The notes below the pieces were generated by a model that ran no database searches, was not told where the DNA came from, and worked only from the letters and a program-made list of their open reading frames with translations. Shown piece by piece: positions 23,572 to 35,033 of a DNA stretch of 64,000 nucleotides; the first letter of the stretch is position 1; every line of letters starts with the position of its first letter. Where the stretch lies: positions 156,513,001-156,577,000 of the forward strand of contig NC_134137.1 in assembly GCF_033958435.1 (NCBI RefSeq). The letters run 5' to 3'. The stretch comes from Carettochelys insculpta. Lineage: Eukaryota; Chordata; Testudines; Carettochelyidae. The translations under genes and the position numbers were made by a program.

Positions 23572-24718
23572 TACTTTCTAGTTTTCCTATGCAGTGCTAT
23601 AGCTTGCTTTTAGGCCCTTAATCATGTCCCTGTGAAAAACTGCCAACTCTCCTCAGTTGGTTTTTCTCTTAATCTTGCTTCCCATGGGACCTTACTTACC
23701 AGCTCTATGAATTTACTAAAATTTGCTTTCCTGAAATCCATTGTCTCTCTTTTGTTGTTCTCCCTTTCATTATAGTTTGGAATCATGAACTCTGCTTTCA
23801 TGGTCACTTTCTCCCAAACTACCTTCCACTTTCAAATTCTCAGCAAGTTGCTCTCTATTTGTTAAAATCAGATCTAGAACTGCTTCTCCCCAGTAGCTTT
23901 TTCCACATTTTGAAATAAAAAATTGTAATTCATGCAGTCCAAGAACTTTCTGGATATTCTGTGCCTCACTGTCTTGGTTTCCCAACATATGCCTGGATAA
24001 TTGATGTTCCCCATCACTACTAAAACCTGTGTTTTGAATAATTTTGTTACTTGTTTAGAGAGAGTCTCATCCACCTCTTCTACCTGGCTAGGCAGTCTCT
24101 AGTAGACCCCATCATCATATCACCCTTGTTTTTTTTCACCCCTTTTAACCTAACCCCGCGACTCTCAACATGTCCGTCTCCTGCATCCATCTCCACCTCA
24201 GTCCATGTGTGTACATTTTTGATATATAAGGCAACACCTCCTCCCTGTTTACCCTGCCTGTCCTTCCTGTGTAAGTTGTCCCCTTTTATACCAATATTCA
24301 ATCATCTGTATTATCCCACCAAGTTTCTTTGATACCAATTATGTCATAGTTGTGTTTGTTTGTTAGGATTTCATGTTCTTCCTGCTTATTACCTATGCTT
24401 CTTGCATTTGTACATAGGCATCTAAGATACTGATTTGTTTTTACCTCCCAGTTTTGTCTAGTTCTTCTTTTTTTCCTCTGCTATTATAGCCCATGATCCC
24501 TCCCATTTCCAACCCAACTCCCAGATCTCCAGGTTTTTTACTTAGCTGTGGGCTTTGGCCACCTGTCCCTGTCGAACCTTGTTAAAAGCCCTCCTCACTA
24601 GGTTAGCCAGTCTTGATCCAAATACATCCTTCCCATTACCTAAAAGGGGAATTTCATCCTTGCTTAGCAGTTCTTCATGGAACTGCATCCCGTGATCAAG
24701 GAAGCCAATAACTTGTTA

Positions 24719-25020
24719 TCATGTCCAAGGAGAGAGTGCTGATCTTCCTTGCACATCTCCATAAACCTCTCAGGCACTCTTTAATTTTTCTCTTGAGGTT
24801 TCTGGGGGAGGCCTGCCTTATTCCAATCTCCTTGATAGGACACCTTTCCACACCAGGACACCATTAAGTAATCTGGAGTCATGGCACCACAGCGCAGTGC
24901 AGCATGATGACCAGCCTTGTGCCCATTTTCAGTCAGAATTTGTTCCTCATCAATTTTTCTTATTCGAAACACACTGATGTCTGTTTTTGCAACCTAAAAG
25001 AGGCAGGAGAAGGAGAATTA
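24719..25020 (-). pseudogene. Unidentified ORF fragment, probably transposon-derived
   Basis: The - strand reading frame at 24781-24972 encodes RKIDEEQILTENGHKAGHHA and LMVSWCGKVSYQGDW. An acceptor-like CCTCTTTTAG lies just upstream on that strand, near 25000. A downstream frame gives VPERFMEMCKEDQHSLLGHD. I do not recognise the family. It directly abuts the CR1 5' end. Confidence 0.3.
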
Positions 25021-26780
25021 AATGACCATATGACAGCACAAGCTCTGCTGCCATGCATGGACCATCCCCCTACTCCCCCTGGGCTGCTGGGGGAAGAAAG
25101 ATCCTGAAGTACAAAGAAAGATTAAATTATGTTCAAAATAGTTTTAATGTTCAGTATATTTTCAGTGATCTTGGTGTGTGCCATACACTGTCCACAGTGA
25201 TATGTAGTGTCATAACATGAACTACTATATAGAAAACTTGAACTGCACACAACTGAGTGCTTCAACAAACCCACCGCTCTGCAGTGAATTGCTACTACTG
25301 GGTTGCTGAGTACCTGTATACTATTTTATACTTTTCATTTTACTGTAGTCCAGTTCTTTGGACATTGGCTATTCTATTGGTGAAGTACACCTTGCAGTTG
25401 ACTAGAATATTCAGTTAATTGGAACCTCCCCCCCACCCCATCACTCCAACATGTCAGATAACAGAGCTTTTACTGTACATGGGTGTATAAACAATGAGTG
25501 TGATTGTCTCCCTCGCCTCTGCATGCTCCATAGATCTCTTTATCTTTTCAGATTGCTAGATCTTTGTTTGGGATTTTTTTCTGTATGTTTATACAGTGCA
25601 TAGCACATGAGATCAGGGGCCCAACAGACTTACTGGGTCCCTTGGCAAAATAGGTGAGGGGCAACTATCTTCACATTCATAGAAGGGGAGAGGTGGTGGC
25701 AGCCAGCCCTCAGCACTGCCCAGAGTGCACTATGCTGTCTACCTGCCCCCACGCAGCCCTCAGAGCTGCCTGGAGTGCACGGTGCAACGTTCCAGTGATT
25801 AAAAGGGCCCGCAGCTCTGGCAGCTGCTGTAGTAGCAGCAATGGCAGCCAGGAGCGCTGGACCCCTTTGAATCACCAGCTCTGGGGAAATTGCCCTTTTT
25901 GCCCCACCCATCAGTGGCTGGCATGAGATCCAGTTTTACTGGGACTGTTGTGACCTACAATATTTAGATATGACAATACTTATGCTTGCTAATGGTCAGC
26001 AGATTCAGCCACTAAAGTCAGGAGCTTTGCCGTTGATTTCAGGCCCTTGTCAAACCCTATACAACGATTGACATGTACCCTGTGGTTCCCAGTATTAGTA
26101 GAAAATTTATACAAATCAACAGCCACTTTGAAAATGTACGAATTGGCTCGTACTCTTAGAAGAATGTCTGTAAATTAGAGCAGATTGACATAGAATAGTT
26201 TCTGAACAAGCTGTGGGCAACACCCTATTTCCCCTTCTAGGCAAAGAGCAACTTCTCTGTCTGACTTTTCAGAGCATCTAATAGAGATCCTAAATGTTTT
26301 CTGTCTAGCACAGCCCTCTTCCTGTGAAAGAGCCAAAAAGAAATTTATTGCCCCACAGCATACTTGCCATCTCGAAAGATTCCCTTCTGTGCTCTATTGA
26401 GTTTCACAGACAGTAAAATAGCTAAGAAAAGCCTCCTTATTTCCCTCCTGCCACTAGAATTTTATAAAACATCTTCTCTATTTGAGCATTTCATTCATTT
26501 AAATTTGGCCAGGCATAAAATAAGCGGCCCATACATACCACTTTCCATCAAAAAATTCAAAAGCATGAGAATGGTATATTATAAGTCTATAACACTCTTC
26601 ATCCGTGTTTCTCATGTGGCAAGAAGGCATCCACAAATGTTCCAATTAAATACATTTGAATAGTGTGTTGGAGGTTGGAAATAGAACATTTTTATAACTA
26701 CTGTGATCTTCTGCCAAAATTTTGTAAGTTGGATGTCCAAAGTCCCTGTGTGAATCTGAATGTTTTACAAATATTAATGA
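25021..26780. other. Intergenic, no gene recognised
   Basis: A GC-richer block at about 25640-25925 may be an old DNA transposon, but its ends were not found. The rest is AT-rich. Confidence 0.45.
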
Positions 26781-26789
26781 ATTCAATTT

Positions 26790-27170
26790 CATAAGATCTC
26801 ATGAGACGAGGGGTTATTATCCCTGTTTTACAGATAGGGAACTGAGGCACAAAGAGATTAAGGTTAAAACAGCCATTAATTTTAGATAGCTAGTTTAACA
26901 TTCCTGGGACCTGATTTTTCAGAATACGTTACAGAATATGTTAAAAGCACTGCTACCATTGATATCAGGTTGCTCTTGGGAGTGCTCTGCCTTCTGCAAA
27001 TTAGGCGGAATCTCATGTAAAGACACAAAATGAGGTGCACAAAGTTAACAACTGCCTCTGAACAACTTGGTTTAGGTGACTTAGGTATTATCACTCAGGA
27101 ACTCTGTTGCAGAGCTAGAATCCAGTTCTCCAGGGTAGCATTTAACAACCTTAATCATAAGACCATTTTT
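26790..27170 (+). repeat. MIR (CORE-SINE) split by a later insertion
   Basis: TTATTATCCCTGTTTTACAG and 'ACTGAGGCACAAAGAGATTAAG' are near-consensus MIR text at about 26813-26870. The MIR 3' core, 'GTTGCAGAGCTAGAATCCAG', resumes near 27105. The 180-200 bp between them are foreign. Confidence 0.75.
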
Positions 27171-27463
27171 TCTCTTTCTGCAATCCTTCACCTCATTCAC
27201 TGCACACCTTCCAAATTCTGCAGAAGAAATTAGGGGTGAGTCTTTCCTAGACAACCCTGACTCATTCCCAGATCAGATTGATCTTGTGCAGTAAATGAGG
27301 CAATGTTTCTGGGGGTGGGTGGGAAACAGTATGTGATCATATAAAGACTGTCATAATGTGTACACATAAAGGGGGCCAAATTAAGGCTGCACAGGCAAGT
27401 TCAATTCTGGCATTTCTCAAGTTCTGAATACTTGACTTTGCAACCTTATTCTTTTTTTAGAGA

Positions 27464-27487
27464 GTGTGTGTGTGTGTGTGTGTGTGA
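27464..27487. repeat. (GT)n microsatellite
   Basis: About 12 uninterrupted GT units directly after a poly-T run. Confidence 0.95.
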
Positions 27488-28655
27488 TTTATTAATTTTA
27501 AAAGAAACCTGGATAACAAATTCCATCATGTGGTATCATATTGATACTCTCTTGGTTAATCAGCAGGGCTGGGATATTTATATCTACCCCACAGACATGG
27601 ACTGCCACTTCAGATACTGGAGTAACTGATAGCAACATTAGGCAGCTGTTATCCTTTCTGCGGACTAGCACTTAAGGGGAATGACACACATGGTCTTTGA
27701 CAGTGGGCTTTACAAAAGAACTGTGAGACTTAGCCCAGGACTGCACTACAAATCTATGTCAATATACCTGTGTCATTCAAGTTTGAGAAATAGCCATACT
27801 CCCGAGTGACATAGTTATGTTGACATTAAGTTCTCATATAGACATTACTATGCCAGTGGGACAGCTTCTGTCAGCACAGCTACTGTTCCTTGACTGAGTG
27901 AGGGCAGTAACTACTCCAACAGAATAGCTCTCTCCTGTTGGGTTCCCTTTAAGGCTGTGTGTGGTTTCCAGAGACCACAGTGTTTTCTGGCCACTCTCCC
28001 TTCTGTCCCATTCCCTCAACTCTGTTTCTGTCTCAGTCCTTTCTGTTCCTCACCCTAGTCCTTCCTCCCTGTTCAATTTTACTCACCTGGAAGTCCCAAT
28101 CTTCACTCCATAGAGTTCTGATTAGAGTGCCAGTTTCATTTCCCAGCAAATCCTAGTTTCATCCTGCCAGATTTCCCTCCCCAGTCTGTTTTCTCTCTAA
28201 ATCTCCTTGTTCAGCCAGTTCTTATTCCTCCCCTCCCACCTTCTCCTCTGGATATCTTTCTTTCCCCAACATTTTGGCTTCCAGTCAACCACACCCTATC
28301 CCCCAGGCTCCCACTCACAATCTCCCTCCCTAGGTTTCTCATCCAATATCAGTGTGCCTCCTTGCACCCACACCATGCTCTGTTTGCTCAGCTAGTGGCA
28401 GTTTTTTCCTGTACCCTGGATCTTTATCAGCTCTCTCTTTCCTGTCCTGTCCTTCCCCTGCCACACTTGTTCTCAATCCCAGTCTCCTAGCATAAATGCA
28501 GTTATACTAGTAAAGCCTATTTCTCTTGGGAAGGCTGGAATACACTGCAATGGCAAAGGTGCCATTTTGCAGGTATAAACTACATACTCACCAGTAGCAC
28601 TGAGCTAGTAAAGTATTCTGATATGACTATATCAATAAAGTGTTCCTAGTATTGA
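27488..28655. other. Intergenic, possible degraded MITEs
   Basis: A stretch from about 27735 begins TTAGCCCAGGACTGCAC after GAC and may be an old TTA-type MITE, but no right end was confirmed. 27960-28480 is a pyrimidine-rich stretch without recognised content. Confidence 0.4.
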
Positions 28656-28659
28656 CCTG

Positions 28660-29840
28660 GCCAAAGAGAGTATTAAACAACATCAAGTAAGGATAATTAT
28701 TTCAAATCAGCATGTCTGAATAACTTGCATCCAAGAGTCCTAAAAAGATGTCATAAACATGACTTCCACAGTAAGCGATAACATGTACATCAAATGGAAA
28801 GAGAAAAAGAGGGCAACCTAGAAAAGCAATAAAAGAAAAAATTAAACACATCAACAAGACACTCAGAAGCCTGAACAGAACAACCCAAGACTGAAATAAA
28901 TGGCAGAAACTGGTGGATGCCCTCTACACTTGAGGATGTGGGAGGATAAAAAAAGAATTATTTCAAAACAAGTCTGAAGAGAGCTCTGGCACACTGGGAT
29001 TGTTAATCTTTAATAAATGTTGGCATTCCCGAAGCTTGGAAAAGTGTTAATCTTGTGCCAGTATTCAAAGTGGGGAAGTGAGGTGACTAGGGTAGCTGTA
29101 GGCCAAGTTAGCTGACGTTAATCCCAGACCAAATTATGGAAACGCGAATATAACTTTCAGTTGATGAAGAATTAAAGGAGAGGAATAGAGGTAATCATAA
29201 ATAAGTCTTGTTAAATAAACTGGATTGCATTTATTGATTAGTTCACAAGTTTGCTTGATAAAGGTAACTGCCTAGATATTATATACTTAATTTGACTAAA
29301 AAACTAGCAGTATACAATATCAATAAATCACATGACAGGTGGATTAAGAACTGACTGATAGATTTCAAAAAATAGTTGACTAGTGGAATCATTGAAGGGG
29401 GTTATTTCAAGAAGGGCTCTGAAAGGATTGGTAATAGGCTTGATGCTATTTGACATTTTAATCAATGATTAGGAAGTGAATATAAAATCCGTGGCTGATT
29501 AAAATTTGTGGATGACATAAATACTGCTGGACTGATGAATAATGACAGCAGGGTCATTCAGAGTAACTTGGATCACTTAATGGATTGCACTTTAATATAA
29601 CCAAATGAAAAGTTATACATCTAGGAACAGGGAATGAAGGCCACATTTACAGAATGAAGGACTGTGTCCTAGAAAGCAGTGACTGAAAAGATTTAGCAGT
29701 CATGGTGGACAAATGATCAACAAGGGCTCCCCATGTGATACTGTGACAAAAAGGACTAATGTGATCCATGGATGCCTAAACAGGGGAGTGGTGAGTGCAA
29801 GTATGGAGATGAATTTACTTCTACAGTATTGGTAAGATCA
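28660..29840 (+). mobile_element. Ancient CR1/L3-like LINE fragment (+ strand)
   Basis: The order of reverse-transcriptase landmarks is preserved despite many stops. 'GACATTTTAATCAATGAT' (ILIND) is followed by 'AAATTTGTGGATGACATAAA' (KFVDDI, the catalytic box, near 29505), then 'AAAAGTTATACATCTAGG'. It is far more diverged than the other three CR1 copies. Confidence 0.65.
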
Positions 29841-29845
29841 GGGAT

Positions 29846-30234
29846 GGACAAGATATGGCCCATGGTTTGGATCTGGTCCCTCAAACCTTTTAATCTGGCC
29901 CGTGACCCACCTTTATGCACAGAGCAGCAGAGAGGGTATCACATGCTGCCCTCACTGCCAGCAAAATCTCTCAGCTCCCATTGGCCAGTTCCCAGCCAAC
30001 GGGGTGAGAGATTTTGCTGGGGTCAGGAGTAACATGCAGACAGAGCCATATAGAGTGGCCTAGGGCTGCTAGAAAGGCTAGAAGCTTGTCTGACTGCTGC
30101 TCAAATATAGCCTCTGCCCCCTCCCAGGCCAGAATCCTCTTCTGCACCCATATCCCCTCCCGGACCCTATATCCCAATCTCCAACCCCAGGTCACAACCC
30201 CCTCCTTCATCTAAACTCCCTTTCAGGCTTTAAA
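29846..30234. repeat. Possible hAT-like remnant
   Basis: 'AGGGATGGACAAGATATGGCCC' and 'TCTGGCCCGTGACCCACC' resemble the 'GGCCCGCGGGCC'-type ends of hAT non-autonomous elements. The ends are not resolved. Confidence 0.4.
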
Positions 30235-30272
30235 GCTAGTCTTTAAAGTGCTCCTTGACTGCTTTTTGTTTT
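30235..30272 (-). repeat. 38-bp SINE fragment
   Basis: Identical over about 38 bases to the right arm of the foldback SINE at 6161-6198 (GCTAGTCTTTAAAGTGCTCC and on to CTTTTTGTTTT). The rest of the SINE is absent. Confidence 0.8.
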
Positions 30273-32205
30273 CAAAATTTTGGAGTGTGTCCCCCTATCA
30301 AAAGTTATTGTTGATCCCTCAGTAGGCCCATACAATTCTGGTGTTTTCTTTTTTGATAAAAGACATGAATTTGTGCAGGTTGAATTGCCATCTCAGTTTA
30401 GGCAGTATATCCTCTTTGAGGGGCAGAGTGGCTTATTTCAGTGTAGCTTAAATCTGTTCCTAATTGACTTGTCTGATTTTAATTAAGCATCAACTAATTC
30501 TTTTGCAGCTTTAACTAAATCAGTTTAAAAGCACACCTTAAGTGGAAACCAGTACAATTGTGTGTGCAAACAAGTCCAGTCTTACAAACAGTACTTATAA
30601 ACTGAGTCCAGTTTCCAGTGGTCCTTCCATCTTACAACCATGTCTTTAATGCAAGTTCTGCTGCAATGGTGAAGTGCTGCCGCAGTCACTCATGACTGGG
30701 TGAACAAAAACCAAAGAAGGTATTAAAGTATACGTATAGTTACAGATAATTCTTCCCTCGCCTACAGCACCGGGGGAAGCAAGCAGCCTGTTATGGGGAA
30801 TGCTGGAATCGGAAGGTTCTATGGTAGTTGGGGATGACAGTTAGGAGGTACCCCCAACACTGGAAAAGCTCCAGTGGTGGTGAGCGCAGGTACCAGTGTT
30901 TTGTAACCAAGGAGGTTACACCACCAATGTTCTGTTACCAGGGCTGGACATATCACTTGGTTTCTTTTCATTTCTATGAGAAAGTTCAGGGAGGGGAAAA
31001 AGGAGTGATTTTGGTACGGCCAATCTCTCCATGGCAAAAGAGTTACAGAAAATTGCCACAGGTGAACAAGGATGTGGAGGCAGGTTCCCATCACACTTCT
31101 AACTTCCTGGGTTTTGCATGACATCTATGTATCTAGCATAAGGGTGGGTTATTTGTGCCTCAGTGAAGTTATAGCCTTCAGCAGCATTGTGGACACTTAA
31201 GTGGAAATCATGAAAGTGCAACTTAGAACATCCTCAGACTGCAGGCTTTGTCACTGGGCAAGGGAGGCATATTGCTGTTCATTAGTACAAAACTTTTGAT
31301 ACCAGAGCACTGCCTGTAGGAAAACTGAATCTTTTTTATTGCAAATAAAGGGGGGAAAAGTGCAATTTTTCACTTTTTGTTTCAGTTGACATTTTCTGAT
31401 CAGCTTTATTGTTCCTGGTCCATTTTACAGGGAGCTACTTTAGTGGACTGGCCACAATCAGTTACTATTTAACAATCAGTTACTATTTAACATAAAGCAA
31501 TACCACATCTGCTTAGTGGCACATTACTAAAATTAACGTTCTCTCTTTCAAAAATTTTGTCCTGGTAGTCTGACCTCTTCCAACTGAAAAATTTGCCTGT
31601 GTTTGTTTGCCTCTGTCAGGGTTAATTTACATGAACTCATTATTCTTCAGCAACTATTGCCAGTGTAGGGTTTGTTTTTTTTTAAATTATTTTAGGAACC
31701 AGTACTACAGCTTATTTTAAGCAAGTACAGTAGTCCAGCTACACGCAACAAGTAGAATTTGTACCTTAATGCAGTTTAAAAGAATTATTCGTATGAATCA
31801 TTATGCTCTTCCATTTTTTTTCTTGTGACTTTCACACATTTGAATTTTATATAGTTCAGGGAACAGATCTACTATATGCTGAACTGAGAAATTAATTTGG
31901 AAGTGTTAGCTAAACTGTTTTTGAAACCTGCATGCTGATATGTGAAAGACAACATTAAACAAAATTGAAAAAGGCAAAACTTTCTAATTAAGGGCAGCAG
32001 CAACTCAGCCAGTATTCTGGCTTCTTATTGACTATTAGTTACTGGTATTTACAAGTTTGTGTCACTCATATCACCAACAACTGAAAAATTGCACATTTGA
32101 ATTTTTAACTGATTATTAAAAGTAGCATTTGTAATATTTGATCAAAATAATGGACAAATGTCTTTGCATGATTGTCCAACCAGTTTATTTTATGCATTGT
32201 CTATT
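30273..32205. other. Intergenic, nothing recognised
   Basis: AT-rich. A short direct duplication, CAATCAGTTACTATTTAA, lies at about 31456-31490. No other support. Confidence 0.5.
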
Positions 32206-32208
32206 TTA

Positions 32209-32499
32209 GTCCAGGTCTACACTAGACTGAAAAATCAATGTAAGATACACAATTCCAGCTACAAGTGAACAGCTGGAATTGAAGTATTGAAGATTAATTT
32301 TTCTGAAGATCCACACAGAGGGAGGTGGTCAGGAGACTCTCCTGTAGACCTCTCTTACTCCTTGCACAAATGAGGAGTACCAGGGGTTCCTGAAGAGCCC
32401 TGTTGGTTCTATTTAGCGTGTCCCCACTAGGCATATTAAATTGAACTCAGGAAGACTGACCCTGAAGGAGTCAATATTCTAGTAAGTGTAGACATACCA
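32209..32499. mobile_element. Degraded MITE, TSD TTA
   Basis: The left end is GTCCAGGTCTACAC and the right end GTGTAGACATACCA. TTA flanks lie at 32206-32208 and 32500-32502. Internal AATTCCAGCT / AGCTGGAATT forms a hairpin. Confidence 0.65.
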
Positions 32500-32860
32500 T
32501 TAGTTAGCCAAGCTCTTTATACAAGCGAAGTCCCCTACTACAAAAAACAAACACACTTGTGGCTGTGAATTTCAGAGGCAGAATCAACTGCCTTGGGCTT
32601 GTGGGGTAGACACAGTAAGATGATAAAAAAAAATAGCAGTACATACAGGTGGGCTTTCGTAGGAGCCTGGGCACTCTGAAATTTCAAGGCAATGTGTCTC
32701 AGAGCCTGGACCATCCTGAATGTCTGTATCTCTATTTTTAGTCCTCTGGCAGGCCCAGGACCCTGAAAATTGTTACTCCAGTTCTTTTTTTGCAGTGTAG
32801 AGGCACCCAAAGTTACTCATATGGGTAAACATTTATAGGCGTGGGTTCTTAGTTTACATG

Positions 32861-33311
32861 GGCTATGTCTACATGAGAGGGTTTTTCCGACAAAACCGGG
32901 CTTTGTGTCTACATGCAAAAGGCATTGTTGACAGACTGTCAACAACACCTGGCACATCTGTTGGCAGCGTTGTGCCTCTGTGTGTTCAGGTATAATGCCT
33001 TTGTTGACAGTTTTCTGTCAACAAAAAAAGCCATGTAGATGCTCCAGGTCCTTTTGCTGACAGACAGGACTTCTGGTTCCCCGAGCATTCTTGTTTGCTG
33101 AACTTCCAGGTCTCCAGGCAGCCAGTTTACTGAGCTTCTGGTTGGCTCTTCTGTTGAGAGAGTGGCTTGGCAGTCTGGCCGCTCTCTGGCAATAGAGTGA
33201 TTGCTCTTTTGATCCATTTTTTGTGTGGATGTGATCTGTCAATAGAGGCTTTGCCAGAAGAGATCTTCTGACAGTAACTCCTGTCAAGATTGCTGTAGTG
33301 TAGACATAGCC
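32861..33311. mobile_element. MITE with TGTCAACA boxes
   Basis: Ends GGCTATGTCTACATGAG and GTGTAGACATAGCC are inverted repeats. The interior has several CTGTCAACA / TGTTGACAG pairs. The flanking triplets (ATG, ACC) do not match. Confidence 0.7.
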
Positions 33312-33487
33312 ACCCTGTTTGACACGGCAGCATTGCCTTTTTTAAAAAATCACGACAGCATTTTAAGAGACTTGTGAACCTTTAAAATTGGCAGTACTCA
33401 AAGCTAAGTACCATACTTTAACCTATATTTAACTTGTTTCTGTTTTGTAGTTTTTTCCACATACAAGCTTATGCAAATGCACATTAA

Positions 33488-33741
33488 GGTTATGGTCTAG
33501 ACGACAGGTTGCTGTCAACAAAATTTCTGTCAAAGGGAAGGGATTTGCTGGGTGGGAGTGTTCTTTTGACACCCCTATACGCTTGTGTCCACAGACGGGG
33601 GTTTTCCAACATTTGGCCCGTGTGGACAGGCTGAATGTTAGAAAAGCTTCTCCCACCAATACTGTCAGCAAAAGATACACAAATTATGCTGCATACTGTG
33701 TGCATCTTTTGCTGAGTTTCCTGCAGTCTAGACCCAGCCTA
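33488..33741. mobile_element. Related foldback MITE
   Basis: GGTCTAGACGACAGG at the left meets the inverse CCTGCAGTCTAGACC at the right. The interior has GCTGTCAACAAAATTTCTG and ACTGTCAGCAAAAGATAC, like the element 180 bp upstream. Confidence 0.6.
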
Positions 33742-34512
33742 ATCATGTTTTTAAGAGTTTTTCATTCTGTTCTTACATCGGAGACCATCACCGGCTGCTG
33801 TCCCAGGTCTGTACAAGTGAATAGAGGACACAGGCCACATGAATTAAACATTCTCAGATAAAGTAATCACTACCCTCTATTCAAGAAGCTACTTTCAATA
33901 TGTAGAATGTGCAGCTTGGTTTCAGTCCTGTTTCCAAGATCCCAGAGCGCACTAATCCCATTATTAATGTATGTGAACGGATCGATTTGTTTTCCACTGG
34001 GGCTTGCGTGGAACTACCTCGGCCTGAGCACTGAGCTCAGCTCCTAAACCCGAATTTATTTCCACATGCAAAAAATAAAGACCCCCCCCCCCATTCAAAC
34101 CCCACCAACCCTTTGTTTCCCCCACAAGCGGGGCAAAGGTGCCAGGACGTCCGGGAAATGTATTCTGGGGGCCCGGGTTCCCAGGCCAGCCCGCGGGCCA
34201 GAGCCGCAAGCCGGGGCAGGGGCGCCCAGGCCGCGCCAGGCAGGGGCCCGGGCCACCAGCAGCTCCCTCGGCCCGGCCGCGCCGCGCGGCTCTGGGCCCC
34301 GAGCGGAATTTTACGGCCGAGCCGGGCGGAGGAGGCGGCGGCAGCAGGAGGAGCCGCCGCCGCCGCCGCGCGCGCCTGTTCGTCCTCCCCGGCAACGGCG
34401 CTGCTCCGCACCCCGGGCCTGCTCCGCTGCCGCGGCCCCGGGCGCTGGGCCTGAGGAGCGGCGCAGGCGGCGGCGTCTCCCTTCCGCATTTTCCTGGGTC
34501 TCTCTCGGGCAG

Positions 34513-34524
34513 TGACGTGACGTG
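34513..34524 (+). promoter_or_regulatory. Tandem CRE/ATF-like site
   Basis: TGACGTGACGTG contains two overlapping TGACGTG units, a CREB/ATF or USF-like half-site pair, just upstream of the presumed exon 1. Confidence 0.45.
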
Positions 34525-34559
34525 CTGACGGCGGGCCCGGCCCGGGGAGCTTGGCCGCT

Positions 34560-34691
34560 TCCACTCAGCTCCGAGCTCGGCCCCTCCCTCCCCTCCCGCC
34601 CGCCCCGCCGCAGCCGCCGCCGCCGAGCTCGGCCCAGTCGCGCTGCGAGAGGCCGCCCTGAGCCGAGCGCCACCGCCCGCCACCCCGCACG
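34560..34691 (+). other. ZFX: Probable ZFX non-coding exon 1
   Basis: A strong donor, CG|GTAAGC, follows at 34692 in the CpG island, and no coding start is needed because the ATG lies in the next recognised exon at 42992. The 5' boundary is a guess. Other 5' UTR exons may exist. Confidence 0.45.
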
Positions 34692-34971
34692 GTAAGCAGC
34701 GCGGCCCGGGCCTTCTCCTCCCCGCGCCCGGCCGCGGCGCCGCAGTGCAGGCCCGAAGGAGGCCGCAGGTAGGCCGCGCCAGGGCTCCGGCGGGAGCGGG
34801 CCGCAGGGCCGCGAGCGGGACTCTCGCGGCGCGGCCAGGTGCGACGCGGCCGGGGCCGTGGCGTGCGGGGAGTGGGGTGTGAGACGGGCCGGGTCTCGGG
34901 GTGGCGGGGCCAGGCGTTGCCAGGCCCCGAGCTCGGCCGAGGGGGGCTCGCGGAGCCTGTGGAGGAGGAGA

Positions 34972-35033
34972 CAAGATGGCGGCGGGGCACAGAGACTGTG
35001 AGAGGCGGGGGCAGGGCGTCGGCCGCCATCTTG
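34972..35033. promoter_or_regulatory. Inverted pair of YY1-type sites
   Basis: CAAGATGGCGGC at 34972-34983 and its exact reverse complement at 35022-35033, 38 bases apart, lie inside the CpG island and downstream of the presumed exon 1. Confidence 0.6.

Larger units (their letters stand above)
19777..24718 (-). mobile_element. CR1 LINE copy 1 (- strand), split by two DNA transposons
   Basis: The 3' end is at the left (19777) and the ORF1/ORF2 junction at the right. Pieces of the ORF2 endonuclease (24080-24301, [18 protein letters not shown]), linker (22301-22675) and reverse transcriptase (21297-21704, KFADDTKLGG with the catalytic ADD intact) appear in different frames with stops, so it is a fossil. 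It is interrupted by a hAT element (20194-21218) and a Tigger-like element (22743-23571). Without them about 3.1 kb of CR1 remains. Past the right edge the sequence no longer matches CR1. Confidence 0.88.
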
